NCBI GenBank assembly: GCA_010015605.1
Contig: ML975309.1
Coordinates: forward strand, 92,833 to 156,832
Source: Decorospora gaudefroyi
Lineage: Eukaryota; Ascomycota; Dothideomycetes; Pleosporales; Pleosporaceae
Reading direction: 5' to 3'
Length of the DNA stretch: 64,000 nucleotides
Made by a program: the position numbers and the translations under genes. Below are positions 32,756 to 42,355 of the stretch, in pieces. Each line of letters starts with the position of its first letter. The stretch's first letter is position 1. The notes under the pieces are model-generated. The model saw only the letters and a program-made list of their open reading frames with translations. It searched no databases and was not told the DNA's origin.

Positions 32756-34625
32756 ATGCCTCCTGATCCAAAGGACGCGCCATTTCCCACAAAGCAGCTC
32801 ATAGTTATCGGTACGTGCCATTCGCGCCGTGATGTCATTGTGATTGGACTGTTTCTGACCGCCGGCTAGGAATATGCCGATTCTCCGAGCCTCTCGCTTT
32901 CAACTCCATCCTGGCCTACTCGCCGGTCATGGTACAGGACCTGGGCATTAGTCGACACGATGCTTCCTTCTACGCTGGACTGCTGGTGTCCGCGTATGCC
33001 ATCGCAGAGGCTATGACTGCTCCGTTGTGGGGCGCCATTTCCGACCACTATGGCCGCAAACCCGTTGCGCTCATAGGACTACTGGGTGTCGCATTGTCCA
33101 GTCTTGTCTTTGGTGTGGCGCCAACGTACTGGGTCGCATTGCTTGCGCGATTTGTCGGCGGTGCGCTCAACGGAAATGTTGCCATTATGCAAACCATGGT
33201 CGCGGAGATGGTTAAGAATCCAGCTCACGAGCGTAAGTAAATCGCGTAGAATCGTATCTAGCAGGTGAAAGCTAACATGACATAGCGCGAGCATATGCGA
33301 CGCAGCCCTTTGTTTGGACCTTGGGTGGCATTATCGGTTCAGCAATGGGCGGCTACCTTGCGCAGCCAGTCAAGTTCTACCCCCACGCTTTCGACAAAGA
33401 CGGCCTCTTCGGTCGCTACCCGTATCTTCTACCTAACCTCGTTGCAGCTGTGGGTATTATTATGGCCATCATCCAGGGTATGTTCTTCTTAGAGGAGACA
33501 CTTGTCCGGGAAGAGAAGCACGAGGAAGAGAACGGTATCGCGGACCATCACGACTATCATGATCGCGTTGATCACCTTGACACTATTAACGAAACCCCCG
33601 CCAACGAGAGGAGTCGTTTGCTCCCGCCGCCTTCAAATCATCAGCACCGGGACCGTGAGGTTCGAGGCTCCATAGCCGGCTCTCTGCCACATCGCGGCTC
33701 CATCGCAAGCTTTACGCGTGACCGACTGGCTTCGATATCCGTGTCAGGCAGTATTCGACACATCCGTAAGCGCGCCTCTTTCCTGGAAGAGGGTATGCCC
33801 ATGCCTTTTGATCAGCGTTTCGACATCCGCCGTTCATCCTTTGGAACCATGCATTCGATCAAGATCCAACAGGATGTGTTGCCTATGCGTGCTCAACCAG
33901 CTGCCAAGCCACGTAAGACGTTCAACAGGACTGTGGTTATGGTAATCCTCGCCATGGCTCTTTTTGCCTTCCACCAAATGGCCTTCATCTCCATTCTCCC
34001 GGTCTACCTGCTTGATGAGCCGGCCTCGACAGGGTTGGATTTCAAGGGTGGTCTTAACATGGATCTACACAACGTCGGCGCATTCCTCGTCATTAACGGC
34101 TTCATCACGCTCTTCGTGCAAGGCTTCATTTTCCCCATCTTCGTGGAATGGGCTGGTGTCTGGAACTCGTTCATGTGGATGATCATTCTGTATCCGACCA
34201 CGTACTTCATCGTACCCTTCATCAGCGCCCTCCCGAGGGAGTTCGAAACTCCTGGCGTCTACGTCTCGCTTTTGCTTCAGGCGTTCTACGGTATCATTGT
34301 TTTTCCATGCGCGCTGATTCTCATGAAGAACGCTATTCCATCGCCGCTCGTCCTCGGTCGCGTAAACGGCGTAGCAATGTCAGCATGCTGTCTTGCGAGA
34401 ACGCTTTCATCGCCTCTTATCGGATTGATTTACTCGCTCGGAGGGTCCGCAGCCGCTTGGTTCGGTCTCACCGCTGTAGCGGTCATCGGCGTGATTCAGT
34501 TGTTTTGGGTCCCCAAGGAGGAAGTTGGCGCCGTCCAGATTGATAATGGCCTCAAGAAGGTCATGCATCACGACATGGACGAGGACGCGGTTGACGATAT
34601 CTCCATCATTGAGTCTGTGCGATAA
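32756..34625 (+). CDS. MFS transporter with long Ser/Arg-rich central loop
   Basis: Major facilitator transporter of the plant ZIFL / yeast YCR023C-like group; substrate unknown. Three exons: 32756-32810, 32870-33232, 33286-34625, giving 585 aa. MFS motif A is clear after TM2 (GAISDHYGRKPVALIGLLG), preceded by ICRFSEPLAFNSILAY. The second splice creates EPRAYATQPFVWTLGGIIG, typical of the group. A cytosolic loop of about 170 residues separates the halves and holds RGSIAGSLPHRGSIASF and IRKRASF, which look like basophilic kinase sites. TM7-12 run from RTVVMVILAMALFAF to AVIGVIQLFW. The tail is acidic. Confidence 0.88.
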
Positions 34626-35260
34626 CCCAGCTCTTGGTCACTTCACGCGCATAGTTTGAAAAGAGGATTGTTTCACGGATTCAACACCGGTCTGAATATT
34701 ACTAGAAGGTCTTGGTATTCGATGATTGCATGGTTGTTCGGCGTTGCGTGGTTGATCTCACGATTCAATGGTCTTTTCCATTACTGGTGCGGATATCTCA
34801 GCATCTCTTGCATAGCGATTCCTAAAAGCTCAGCATCCATGGTCCTCTGGGCGAATAATAACACGTTGATGAACTGATCTATCGCCTTTTAGTCTTATGT
34901 CAGACAATCTATTGTGGCCTAATAATGCATGACTGCTGGACTCAGTATCGTTCGAGGCGTGATTCCCGTATACTGATGGGTATATCGTGGTATTGCAATC
35001 TATGCGTAAGGCATCTAGGGTGTTAGGCCAATTAAGACCATATGTGGGCATTCTTGGCATGGTCATGTGACCGTGATGAAGTTCGCCGGATCATCGTGTC
35101 CGTGTTCCGGCTTGGCGGCAACCCGCGTCCTCCGAGGTAAGCTGTCCTTCACACTCGCAATAGTCCGCACTCTATTCGTTCTCAGGTTTTTGCGTGACTT
35201 TTGGTGATGCTTCTTTAGCGAAAAGCCACTCACTATGAAGCTTAACGCGGCAGCCCCATT
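34626..35260. other. Intergenic, with possible uORF for the next gene
   Basis: 3' flank of the MFS gene and 5' flank of the 802-aa gene. An ATG at 35235 opens a 27-codon frame overlapping the main start out of frame (stop 35316-35318). The transcript start is unknown. Confidence 0.4.
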
Positions 35261-37669
35261 ATGGATCATTGGGGTGACCCCTGGGCCGACGATAAGTCCC
35301 CAACGAAGAATGCGGTGACCTCACCACCACACGCGCCCGCGCCGGTACTCTTGAATGGCTTCGTAGACGACGCAGGATGGGGAAACGAAGACGAAACTTT
35401 CGGCGATTGGACTACCTCAGCAGGGAACGATAGCACTCCTGGAGCTACAGAAACGCGCGTAGCTGGCCCGAGTGCTCTGGAGAACCCCCCTGGGCCAATT
35501 GAGGACGGTCCACACTGGGAAACAAGCGGGGACGCAGAAAGAAATAGAGACGGTTGGACTAGACGAGAGGAGGTGGATAATGTAGCTTCGGAGACGTCAG
35601 ATACGTCAACCACGATCCCGCTAGACGAGGACCCGGACCCTGGAGCGGCTTTTTCTTCAGGGCGCTTACAGCCTGACGACAACTCCTCTGCGAGACCGTC
35701 CACATCGCCGTCTGAAACGAGCCGGAACGAGGCAACGGCCGAATCGCCGAGGACATCGTTAGAGGACGAGAGCGGTGATGGCAAACATACTACAGTAGAG
35801 CCGAGTTCGGAGGAAGATGCTCCGGTCGGGGAGACACAAGGATCTGGGCACGTTGTTTTCGACGAAAAGGACGAGAGCAACGAGGACGAATTTGGGACCT
35901 TTGCTAAGGACACGCTCTGGGGCGAAACGACTCCAGGTCAGGAGGATGCTATGCGGGAGAGTGACGACGGCCTAGCAAAAGTACCAGAAATATGTCCAAC
36001 CAAGCGCGCTGCTTCACCGGAAGAGTCTCAACCCACTACTGTTGTTGCAGCTGTCGCCATCGCTGCCCCCACCGTCGACCAGACCCTTTTGGACGACCTC
36101 TTTCCGCCTGAACAGAATGCTAAAGAGCTAGACGAGGCTCCAGATGACCCAATATATTCGACTTCAGCACGCAAGGCCTGGTATAGGCTCACGCGCAAGC
36201 AGACAATGAGGGAGTTCAATAGCGGCAGCGGCAGCGGAGACGACAACTACATCCGTGTCACATGGGCGAACTCTCAGGTCAGATCCGAAGTAAACAAAAT
36301 CGTGGGAAGATGGGCGCGCGAAGATCGTATATCTGGAATTGGTCCAGGTGCGAGAGCCTCGTTCTATTGGGACACGCCAGCACCGGTCGATTCCAGAGTA
36401 CCCAGGGGCCACCTGCGCACAAAGACATCTGTTTCTACGTCGCGTACAGCGGCGCCTGTGAGGCAGAGCCTGCCGCCTGTGACTACCAGCTTACCAGCAG
36501 CATTCGATTGGAGCTCGCCGACTGCTGCTGTAGACCCCTGGAAACAAGACAGTCCGGACCTGCGCTCGCTCTCTTCACCCACTGTACCGAAGCATACGAC
36601 TGCAGACAAGGCACACATGGATGAGCTTCGCGCAGTTTCCATCGATCTGACGCGCGATGCTGGAGAAACACAAAGGCAAACGGCGACTGCTCCCGCTGAA
36701 ACACCGGCTGTTGCGCAAGGCATCCCAGCTCCTGTGACCCTTCCAACCGCGACCTCATCAAAACGCCAGGAAAACCTCAGCGCTCTGGACACAAACCCTC
36801 CTGTTCAAGAACAACGTTCCATTGCACCACTTGACGATGACGACGATTGGGGTGAGATGATATCGAGCCCTACGGTATCCACTCCTATTTCAGCATTAAC
36901 GAACTCTGTATCTGCGACGCGCGACACCTTGTCGTCCTTAACATCTACGCCTACAACTCCGCCGACTCAAGACCATTCAGCCGATACAATGCACATTGTG
37001 CGTCTGCGAAGTACGATATCGCCCACCTCAGCGCTGTTTGGACCGAAGAGTTTTGTTCCACTTCATGCTGAACAAGGACCAATTGGGCCCGGGATCCTGA
37101 AACCTGCCAAGACGCCTGTCGCCTCAACGCCAGAGAAGAGTAAGAGCGAGGCTACGGTTCCGTCGGTGCCATATGCAGAGATTATCCAGGAGAGCAAGAC
37201 AGAAACTGAAGTACTACAAACTCTCGATTTGTGTGAGACTCGGGCGGAGAAGGCCAGAACTACAGAACCTATAGTAGACAGCACGGAAGATGGTGATTTC
37301 TCCGCATTTACATCCAACATTCTGGAAATCGAATCTACCAGGCCGTCCACACCACCTCCAGCACCGGTCGCATCCACCACAGACTCCTGGGCAGATGCCG
37401 ACTTGTCGTTCTTCGAATCGGTTCCTCCCACAACCGTGCCTGCACCCCAACAAGGCTCCTCAAATGTCTATGGAACTCCTCCACGCCCAACAAGCTCTGC
37501 CTCTTCCGCAAAAACGTTCACGCGCTCACCACCACGAAACGTAACGCCGCCACCAATACAGCCGCTCACTGGAGCGACAAATTCGGCCCAACGGCGTAAG
37601 AATGAGGAGGAGCAGGTTATTAGAGAGATTTTGGCTGGGTTGCCGGATTTAAGGTATATGATGCGGTAA
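35261..37669 (+). CDS. Large acidic disordered protein (802 aa) with one conserved-looking domain
   Basis: Intronless, 802 aa; no confident family. The start MDHWGDPWADDKSPTKN and the acidic Trp motifs (VDDAGWGNEDETFGDWTTS, DDDDDWGEMISSP, SWADADLSFFESVP) recall peptides that bind clathrin-adaptor ear domains; that is an inference. The only region that looks folded lies at about residues 300-370: ARKAWYRLTRKQTMREFNSG, then YIRVTWANSQVRSEVNKIV and GRWAREDRI. The rest is Ser/Thr/Pro/Glu-rich. It ends with a short helix (RRKNEEEQVIREILAGLPDL). Confidence 0.7.
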   Translation: MDHWGDPWADDKSPTKNAVTSPPHAPAPVLLNGFVDDAGWGNEDETFGDWTTSAGNDSTPGATETRVAGPSALENPPGPIEDGPHWETSGDAERNRDGWTRREEVDNVASETSDTSTTIPLDEDPDPGAAFSSGRLQPDDNSSARPSTSPSETSRNEATAESPRTSLEDESGDGKHTTVEPSSEEDAPVGETQGSGHVVFDEKDESNEDEFGTFAKDTLWGETTPGQEDAMRESDDGLAKVPEICPTKRAASPEESQPTTVVAAVAIAAPTVDQTLLDDLFPPEQNAKELDEAPDDPIYSTSARKAWYRLTRKQTMREFNSGSGSGDDNYIRVTWANSQVRSEVNKIVGRWAREDRISGIGPGARASFYWDTPAPVDSRVPRGHLRTKTSVSTSRTAAPVRQSLPPVTTSLPAAFDWSSPTAAVDPWKQDSPDLRSLSSPTVPKHTTADKAHMDELRAVSIDLTRDAGETQRQTATAPAETPAVAQGIPAPVTLPTATSSKRQENLSALDTNPPVQEQRSIAPLDDDDDWGEMISSPTVSTPISALTNSVSATRDTLSSLTSTPTTPPTQDHSADTMHIVRLRSTISPTSALFGPKSFVPLHAEQGPIGPGILKPAKTPVASTPEKSKSEATVPSVPYAEIIQESKTETEVLQTLDLCETRAEKARTTEPIVDSTEDGDFSAFTSNILEIESTRPSTPPPAPVASTTDSWADADLSFFESVPPTTVPAPQQGSSNVYGTPPRPTSSASSAKTFTRSPPRNVTPPPIQPLTGATNSAQRRKNEEEQVIREILAGLPDLRYMMR

Positions 37670-38324
37670 TATTTTGTTCTGTGTTTATTACTTGCTGTCT
37701 TGTGCATTCTCCTGGCGTTTTTCGGTGCGCTGGATATCCATCAGTCGGTTGTTATTGCATATGAGATGAAATCGTATGGGAAGGGAATGGGGATGAGGAG
37801 AGGAGGCGAATGAGCTTATTGTTGTTTTTGCTTAGGGAGTGGTTGTTGCATATGTATTTCTGTCTTTCCATCGATCTAGTCACTTCCAAACGCATGCTTC
37901 TCATGATAGATTCCTTACAGCATCTCTATCACTTTCACTCACCCTCAATCTGGCCTCCCAGCCGCAAGACCCTCTCGATTTCATTTATCCGTGCACCACT
38001 TCGCGATCGGTGTCGTGTTGCTGTGTATGGGGTTGGGGGGGTGGGGGGCAAGCAGAAGACATGTATTTTTGTGGGCTGCGTGGAGCGGTAGTCTTTGAGG
38101 GACTGTGACTCCTTGTACACGAGTACGTTGTATCGCTACCTGTTTGACAAAAGTTTTTAACAGGCTTCCGCAGACTTCCAAGAACATCGCCGCGATATCC
38201 TAACAACTACACAAAAAGTCAGAAAAGGGCCATAAGACCAAACACTCAACGAGAAAGTACGAGCCATCTCCCCGCTCCCACCCACCCCACACAATCTCCA
38301 CCCGCCTCATAATGCCACCCCCCA
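37670..38324. other. Convergent 3' region
   Basis: Joint 3' flank of the 802-aa gene (+) and the coiled-coil gene (-). Nothing else supported. Confidence 0.5.
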
Positions 38325-39053
38325 TCAAGGATTCAACCGACACCACTCCCGCACCATCTCCACAAACGCGCGATCACTCTCAAACTTCTCTTTCAAAAAC
38401 CTCATCATGAACTCCTGCTCAACCAACAACTTCCGCGCCTCATCCTTACCCACCAAAAACAACAATTCAAACAACTCTTTCCCAAACTTTCTCACATCCT
38501 CCACAGCCTGCCTCTCCATCCACCTAAGAAAATGAGGCGTCATCTTCGTTTTCAACATCGCATAGCTAAGCAGTACCGTCCCGCTCTCGTCCAACGACTC
38601 GGCCTGCCACTTCTCCAGCTGCGCCATCTGCGCCTCGAAGCGCGTATTGAGTGTGCGGGCGCGTGTGCGTTTGCGCATGAGGAGGGCGAGCTCGTGGAGG
38701 GTTTTTTGGTGGTTGGTCGACGTGCCTAGGTGGGCTTCTGTGTGGGCTTGTGCGCTGTTTGCGGCGGCGATGGTGGCGTGCGTTATGGGGTGGAAGAGCT
38801 TTTCGATTAGGTGCTGGTAGTCTAGGATGAAGATTCTTAGTGCTGTTATGCGGTTGTTTAGGTCCGCGATTTGGGCCGCTGGGTGGAGAGGCGCGGATTC
38901 CATTTTTTTGGCGTTGGTGGTGGTGTGGTGAGGGTGAGGGGCGGTGTTTTCCGTAGGAGGGGGGTGGAGGGTGGATTTGGTAGCAAGATTTTTGGGTGTC
39001 GTAGGACTGTGGGGACGTGCGGTATGAGAGGGGAGCGTGGTTACGATGCTCAT
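38325..39053 (-). CDS. Hypothetical helical/coiled-coil protein (242 aa)
   Basis: One exon; not recognised. The first 50 residues are Pro/Thr/His-rich low complexity; an in-frame ATG at 38903 (MESAPLHPAAQIADLNNRIT) may be the true start. From there the protein is all helical: ITALRIFILDYQHLIEKLFH, KTLHELALLMRKRTRARTLN, FEAQMAQLEKWQAESLDESG, and a C-terminal half rich in Phe/Leu/Glu (FGKELFELLFLVGKDEARKL). The even heptad-like spacing supports a real protein. Divergent from the gene at 39458. Confidence 0.55.
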   Translation of the reverse strand: MSIVTTLPSHTARPHSPTTPKNLATKSTLHPPPTENTAPHPHHTTTNAKKMESAPLHPAAQIADLNNRITALRIFILDYQHLIEKLFHPITHATIAAANSAQAHTEAHLGTSTNHQKTLHELALLMRKRTRARTLNTRFEAQMAQLEKWQAESLDESGTVLLSYAMLKTKMTPHFLRWMERQAVEDVRKFGKELFELLFLVGKDEARKLLVEQEFMMRFLKEKFESDRAFVEMVREWCRLNP

Positions 39054-39457
39054 CGGGCGGAGAGTGCTTGGGATGGCTTGTCGTAGGAACGTGTTTACAC
39101 AATGTATTCATGTGTATGGGCGAAGAACAGAGATAGCATTAGAAGGTATGCTACTAACATGGAGCGCAACAAAAGCATTCTCCCATTCCCAAAGCGCTTT
39201 CCTACGAAGTTCTAATTATGTCTCCAAATATTGAAGACAATGCTATCCACACGTTACGACCACCTATTCGGGTTTCGATATCATACGTAGGTAGCACGTG
39301 GAAATAGTATCCACACATCTGTTGCGAATGTCAGACAGCTGGCACCTCCCATACTTCACCATCACGCCCATGTGATCATTGCTTCAGAAACAACTAACGT
39401 TCATTGCCCTCTTATCCTCCAACACTCCAACGTCACTCTACCCTCACCTGCACCACA
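39054..39457. promoter_or_regulatory. Divergent promoter region
   Basis: 404 bp between two divergent hypothetical genes, containing a CACGTG near 39296. Confidence 0.4.
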
Positions 39458-40090
39458 ATGTACCACATTACCAGCAATAGTCCTCCCACAGAGAGTGTAT
39501 ACACACCCTCGTCTTCCGCAAGAAGCACTTCCTTCCCATCCGCAGCGCTAAACACCGAAACCAGTACCCCACTACCAGCCTCCTCCCGACCAGAACCCCC
39601 CGCCCGAAGCAGGACGCCGCAACCCACACGCCAGCCGCTTTCCCCTGCCTCTCCACCACAAGACCCAGAACCCAATACCGTGTTCCTCGCACGCTGGGGC
39701 CCCTACCAAACACTCACCCAAATGCGTGCGTCGCCACACTACCTATGTATCGACTTCCCAACACCTTCACCTTCACCCAGCTCCGATGAAAACAACGTGC
39801 CCCAAGAATCCCTAAATCCGCAGAATGAACATGTTGGCTCCATGTATCCAGAGCGTAGACTGACGATGCACGCCGTGCTCCCGATTCCACGCCACCATTT
39901 ACAAAGGCTGACGGAGGAGCAGCGCGGGTTTTTGTATGGGTATCTTGCTTGTAGGCGGTTTAGGGCTGGGGGGGGGAGGGGGTGGGTAGGGTTAGTGAGA
40001 CGCTTGAGAGGATGGAGGGTGGTGAGTGAGGGATCGATGTACTATTTGGCTATGTTTTTACTTTTGGAACTAGTATTTCTTAACAAGTGA
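39458..40090 (+). CDS. Hypothetical Ser/Pro-rich protein (210 aa)
   Basis: One exon from the ATG at 39458 (MYHITSNSPPTESVYTPSS). The N-terminal half is Ser/Thr/Pro-rich and disordered. A more ordered part starts at NTVFLARWGPYQTLTQMRAS and includes ERRLTMHAVLPIPRHHLQRL, then TEEQRGFLYGYLACRRF. The end is Gly/Arg-rich then hydrophobic (MYYLAMFLLLELVFLNK), which could be a tail anchor or read-through of an unspliced intron. No family recognised. Confidence 0.5.
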   Translation: MYHITSNSPPTESVYTPSSSARSTSFPSAALNTETSTPLPASSRPEPPARSRTPQPTRQPLSPASPPQDPEPNTVFLARWGPYQTLTQMRASPHYLCIDFPTPSPSPSSDENNVPQESLNPQNEHVGSMYPERRLTMHAVLPIPRHHLQRLTEEQRGFLYGYLACRRFRAGGGRGWVGLVRRLRGWRVVSEGSMYYLAMFLLLELVFLNK

Positions 40091-40549
40091 TAAAATTGGT
40101 ATTTTGTCGTTTCTTGCAGTTTGCCAACAGGCGTACATAGCGCTAGTGAGGTTGCAACAGTTTGTTTTGCGTTATTTGTTTGCGCAGTGATAAGAGTTTA
40201 TTTCCACACTCACCTCTTCCAAGCTCGTCTCTACGACAAAAAGACACGCTGAGGGTGTAAAGCTGCGACTCATCTAGGTAGTAACAAAGTCTCAGTCACC
40301 TCGCCTGCGTTTCTCCCTAGAAGCGGAACGACTCACCTACCCCATCGACGACCACGGCTCACAAACCTCCCTAAGACGGTTCGCTCCAACCCCGTAGACG
40401 TAAAGACACACCATTCAGATTCCACAACCACTCGTCCACCCCCACGCACAAAACCAATATCTCGATCAAAACCCAAACCACCCCAAACCACCAACACCCC
40501 CAACCCAACCGACTTCGCCCTCTAAGATCTCACAAACTAGACCCAAAAC
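40091..40549. other. Intergenic
   Basis: A/C-rich leader-like sequence ahead of the relic at 40550. No gene supported. Confidence 0.45.
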
Positions 40550-40948
40550 ATGAAAGAGCTTCCCGCCAAACCCCTAATAAAGAACCTCACCGCCATCCTC
40601 CCAGCCACAAAGCACCTAGCCCAATCTGGCCTCCCACCCGTGACCCCCAGACCCCGACCTCAAACAAGCCGTCGACAAAACCACAGAGCTAAGCAAGCTA
40701 CTACGTCTAAGTGAAGACCTCCTAGCTACCCTCACACAAGAGCGGCGGCGCACCGCCTTTTTTGAACGCAGGCCTGGCATCACGACGGGAACTACAATTA
40801 CGACTGCGTCACGCGCGTTCTTCAGATTGTGAATGGGGTGGCTGTGGAGATGAAGCGTGTTGCTCCGAGTTTGGGGGTTAGGGTTTTTGGGGTGCTGGAG
40901 GAGTTGGAGCGCGAGTTTGAGGCGTTGGAGGAGTTGTTGGTGGGTTGA
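40550..40948 (+). pseudogene. Broken helical protein gene
   Basis: The reading frame changes at least twice. It starts MKELPAKPLIKNLTAIL, continues as helical sequence in a second frame (DPDLKQAVDKTTELSKLLRL, then SEDLLATLTQERRRTAFFE), and ends in a third as VTRVLQIVNGVAVEMKRVAP and VFGVLEELEREFEALEELL before a stop at 40948. All three parts are helix-forming and lie in order, which suggests one ancestral coding sequence damaged by indels. No splice pair of sensible length repairs it. Family unknown. Confidence 0.4.
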
Positions 40949-42228
40949 GGGCGGGGTGTAGTGAGGCTGGGTATACCGTATAGCCTGTTTTTGAAGTAAT
41001 GGGTATGGGCGTAGGTCTTTTATGGCTGTTGTGGTTGGGTAGGTCTTCTGTGGGGATGGATAGGTGTGAGGAATCGGAAGAGGACGGAAATGACATGTGC
41101 TCTAGATGGTATGAGCGGACGGGGTTAAGGGTCAACAGAGAGCCGCTTCGTACTAAGGGCAGATTGCTTTAAGCACCAATATCCCTCCTCGCTAGGTGAT
41201 TATCGCTAGAGAAACAATAATACTTTTGCTAGCGCTACTCGCATAATGGGTCTGTGTGTAGTATTGTTTACGACTACTTCGTCCGCGTGATATATAAGCT
41301 ACCTATTGTTCGCGACTGTTCTAAATAAGTTACTTACGATAAAAAGAGAGAGCGCTCAATAGAGCTCTCAGTATATCGGAGAAGCGGTGTTTTCAAAGTC
41401 CGGGTTAGTTGCCTGTACAGTGCTGCGGAACGATACCGGTATGAGAGGAGAAGAAATCTTCGCGCAAGTAGTTATAGAGAAAAATTAAAAAAAGAAAGAA
41501 AAAAAAAACAACCAACCAACCAACCAAAAAAATCTACGGCCTCTTTAATCCCGCTCTGACTCGAAACCGGGTCCTTGAAGAGGACACCCAGGTTTATCAC
41601 GGCTAGAGCTTAATGCGGCTATTCCACATTGTTTGGGTTTTGCACTAACCGCCATCTCGTTTTCAAGGTTCGATGGATTTTGAAAAGGGAGTAATTGTAT
41701 AGTATATATACGGAAACAGGGTTGTAGTTTGTTATTGTAGGTGAGGTGAGAGAGAGAGCGCTTTGGTAACAACAACCAAGCACGGCCCACAGATGACGAC
41801 ACAGATTTTAGCACGATACCTATATGACGCAACTTGAAGAGGGCACGATGTTTGGAAACGAGGTGATTTCCTTATCCTCGAATGAAAAGTGTTTGCTGTC
41901 TCTTTATCACCTACGCAAACCTGCGGATGCCCTGTTAAACACTTGTATCACAGTGATCACTGTTATTTGGTGCCGCTCACCAGTCACAGCATAACCATGT
42001 CTAACGCGTCTACCAATTTGTGGCCGTAAAGACAAGATATTCAATGAGATGCTGACAAGACATTCAATAAGATGCTGCGTCCAGCACCAACAACTCTTTT
42101 ATTCAAACGGCACGCAACACGCACCATGTATGCTTCATGTAGCAAGCAAACATGATCGACTGCGCGCTTCAAAAAACAGGTTCATTCACTAGATACAACC
42201 GAGTCAACATATAAGTCTCCATAGCTAG
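40949..42228. other. Intergenic, A-rich and tetranucleotide tracts
   Basis: Contains an A-rich tract near 41480-41530 with (AACC)n repeats. No supported gene. A GGTTTCGAGTC on the minus strand near 41560 was checked as a tRNA T-arm and rejected. Confidence 0.45.
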
Positions 42229-42236
42229 TATAAAAG
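42229..42236 (+). promoter_or_regulatory. TATA element of the gene at 42356
   Basis: TATAAAAG, 127 bp before the ATG, followed by a C/A-rich leader. Confidence 0.5.
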
Positions 42237-42355
42237 CCTCCTTCTGCACACTCTCCTTGCAAATCATCTACATTCCCAACCATCAACCTTATACCAACCA
42301 CTCAATAACATCGAAGACCTAATCAAACCCGTTAGCCAACCCACCAAACCGCAAA

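Noticed and set aside
41540..41640. Possible tRNA or SINE on the minus strand (GGTTTCGAGTC followed by a T run)
   Set aside because: The T-loop has an extra T, the T-stem does not pair, and no acceptor stem or clear A box is found at the right distance.
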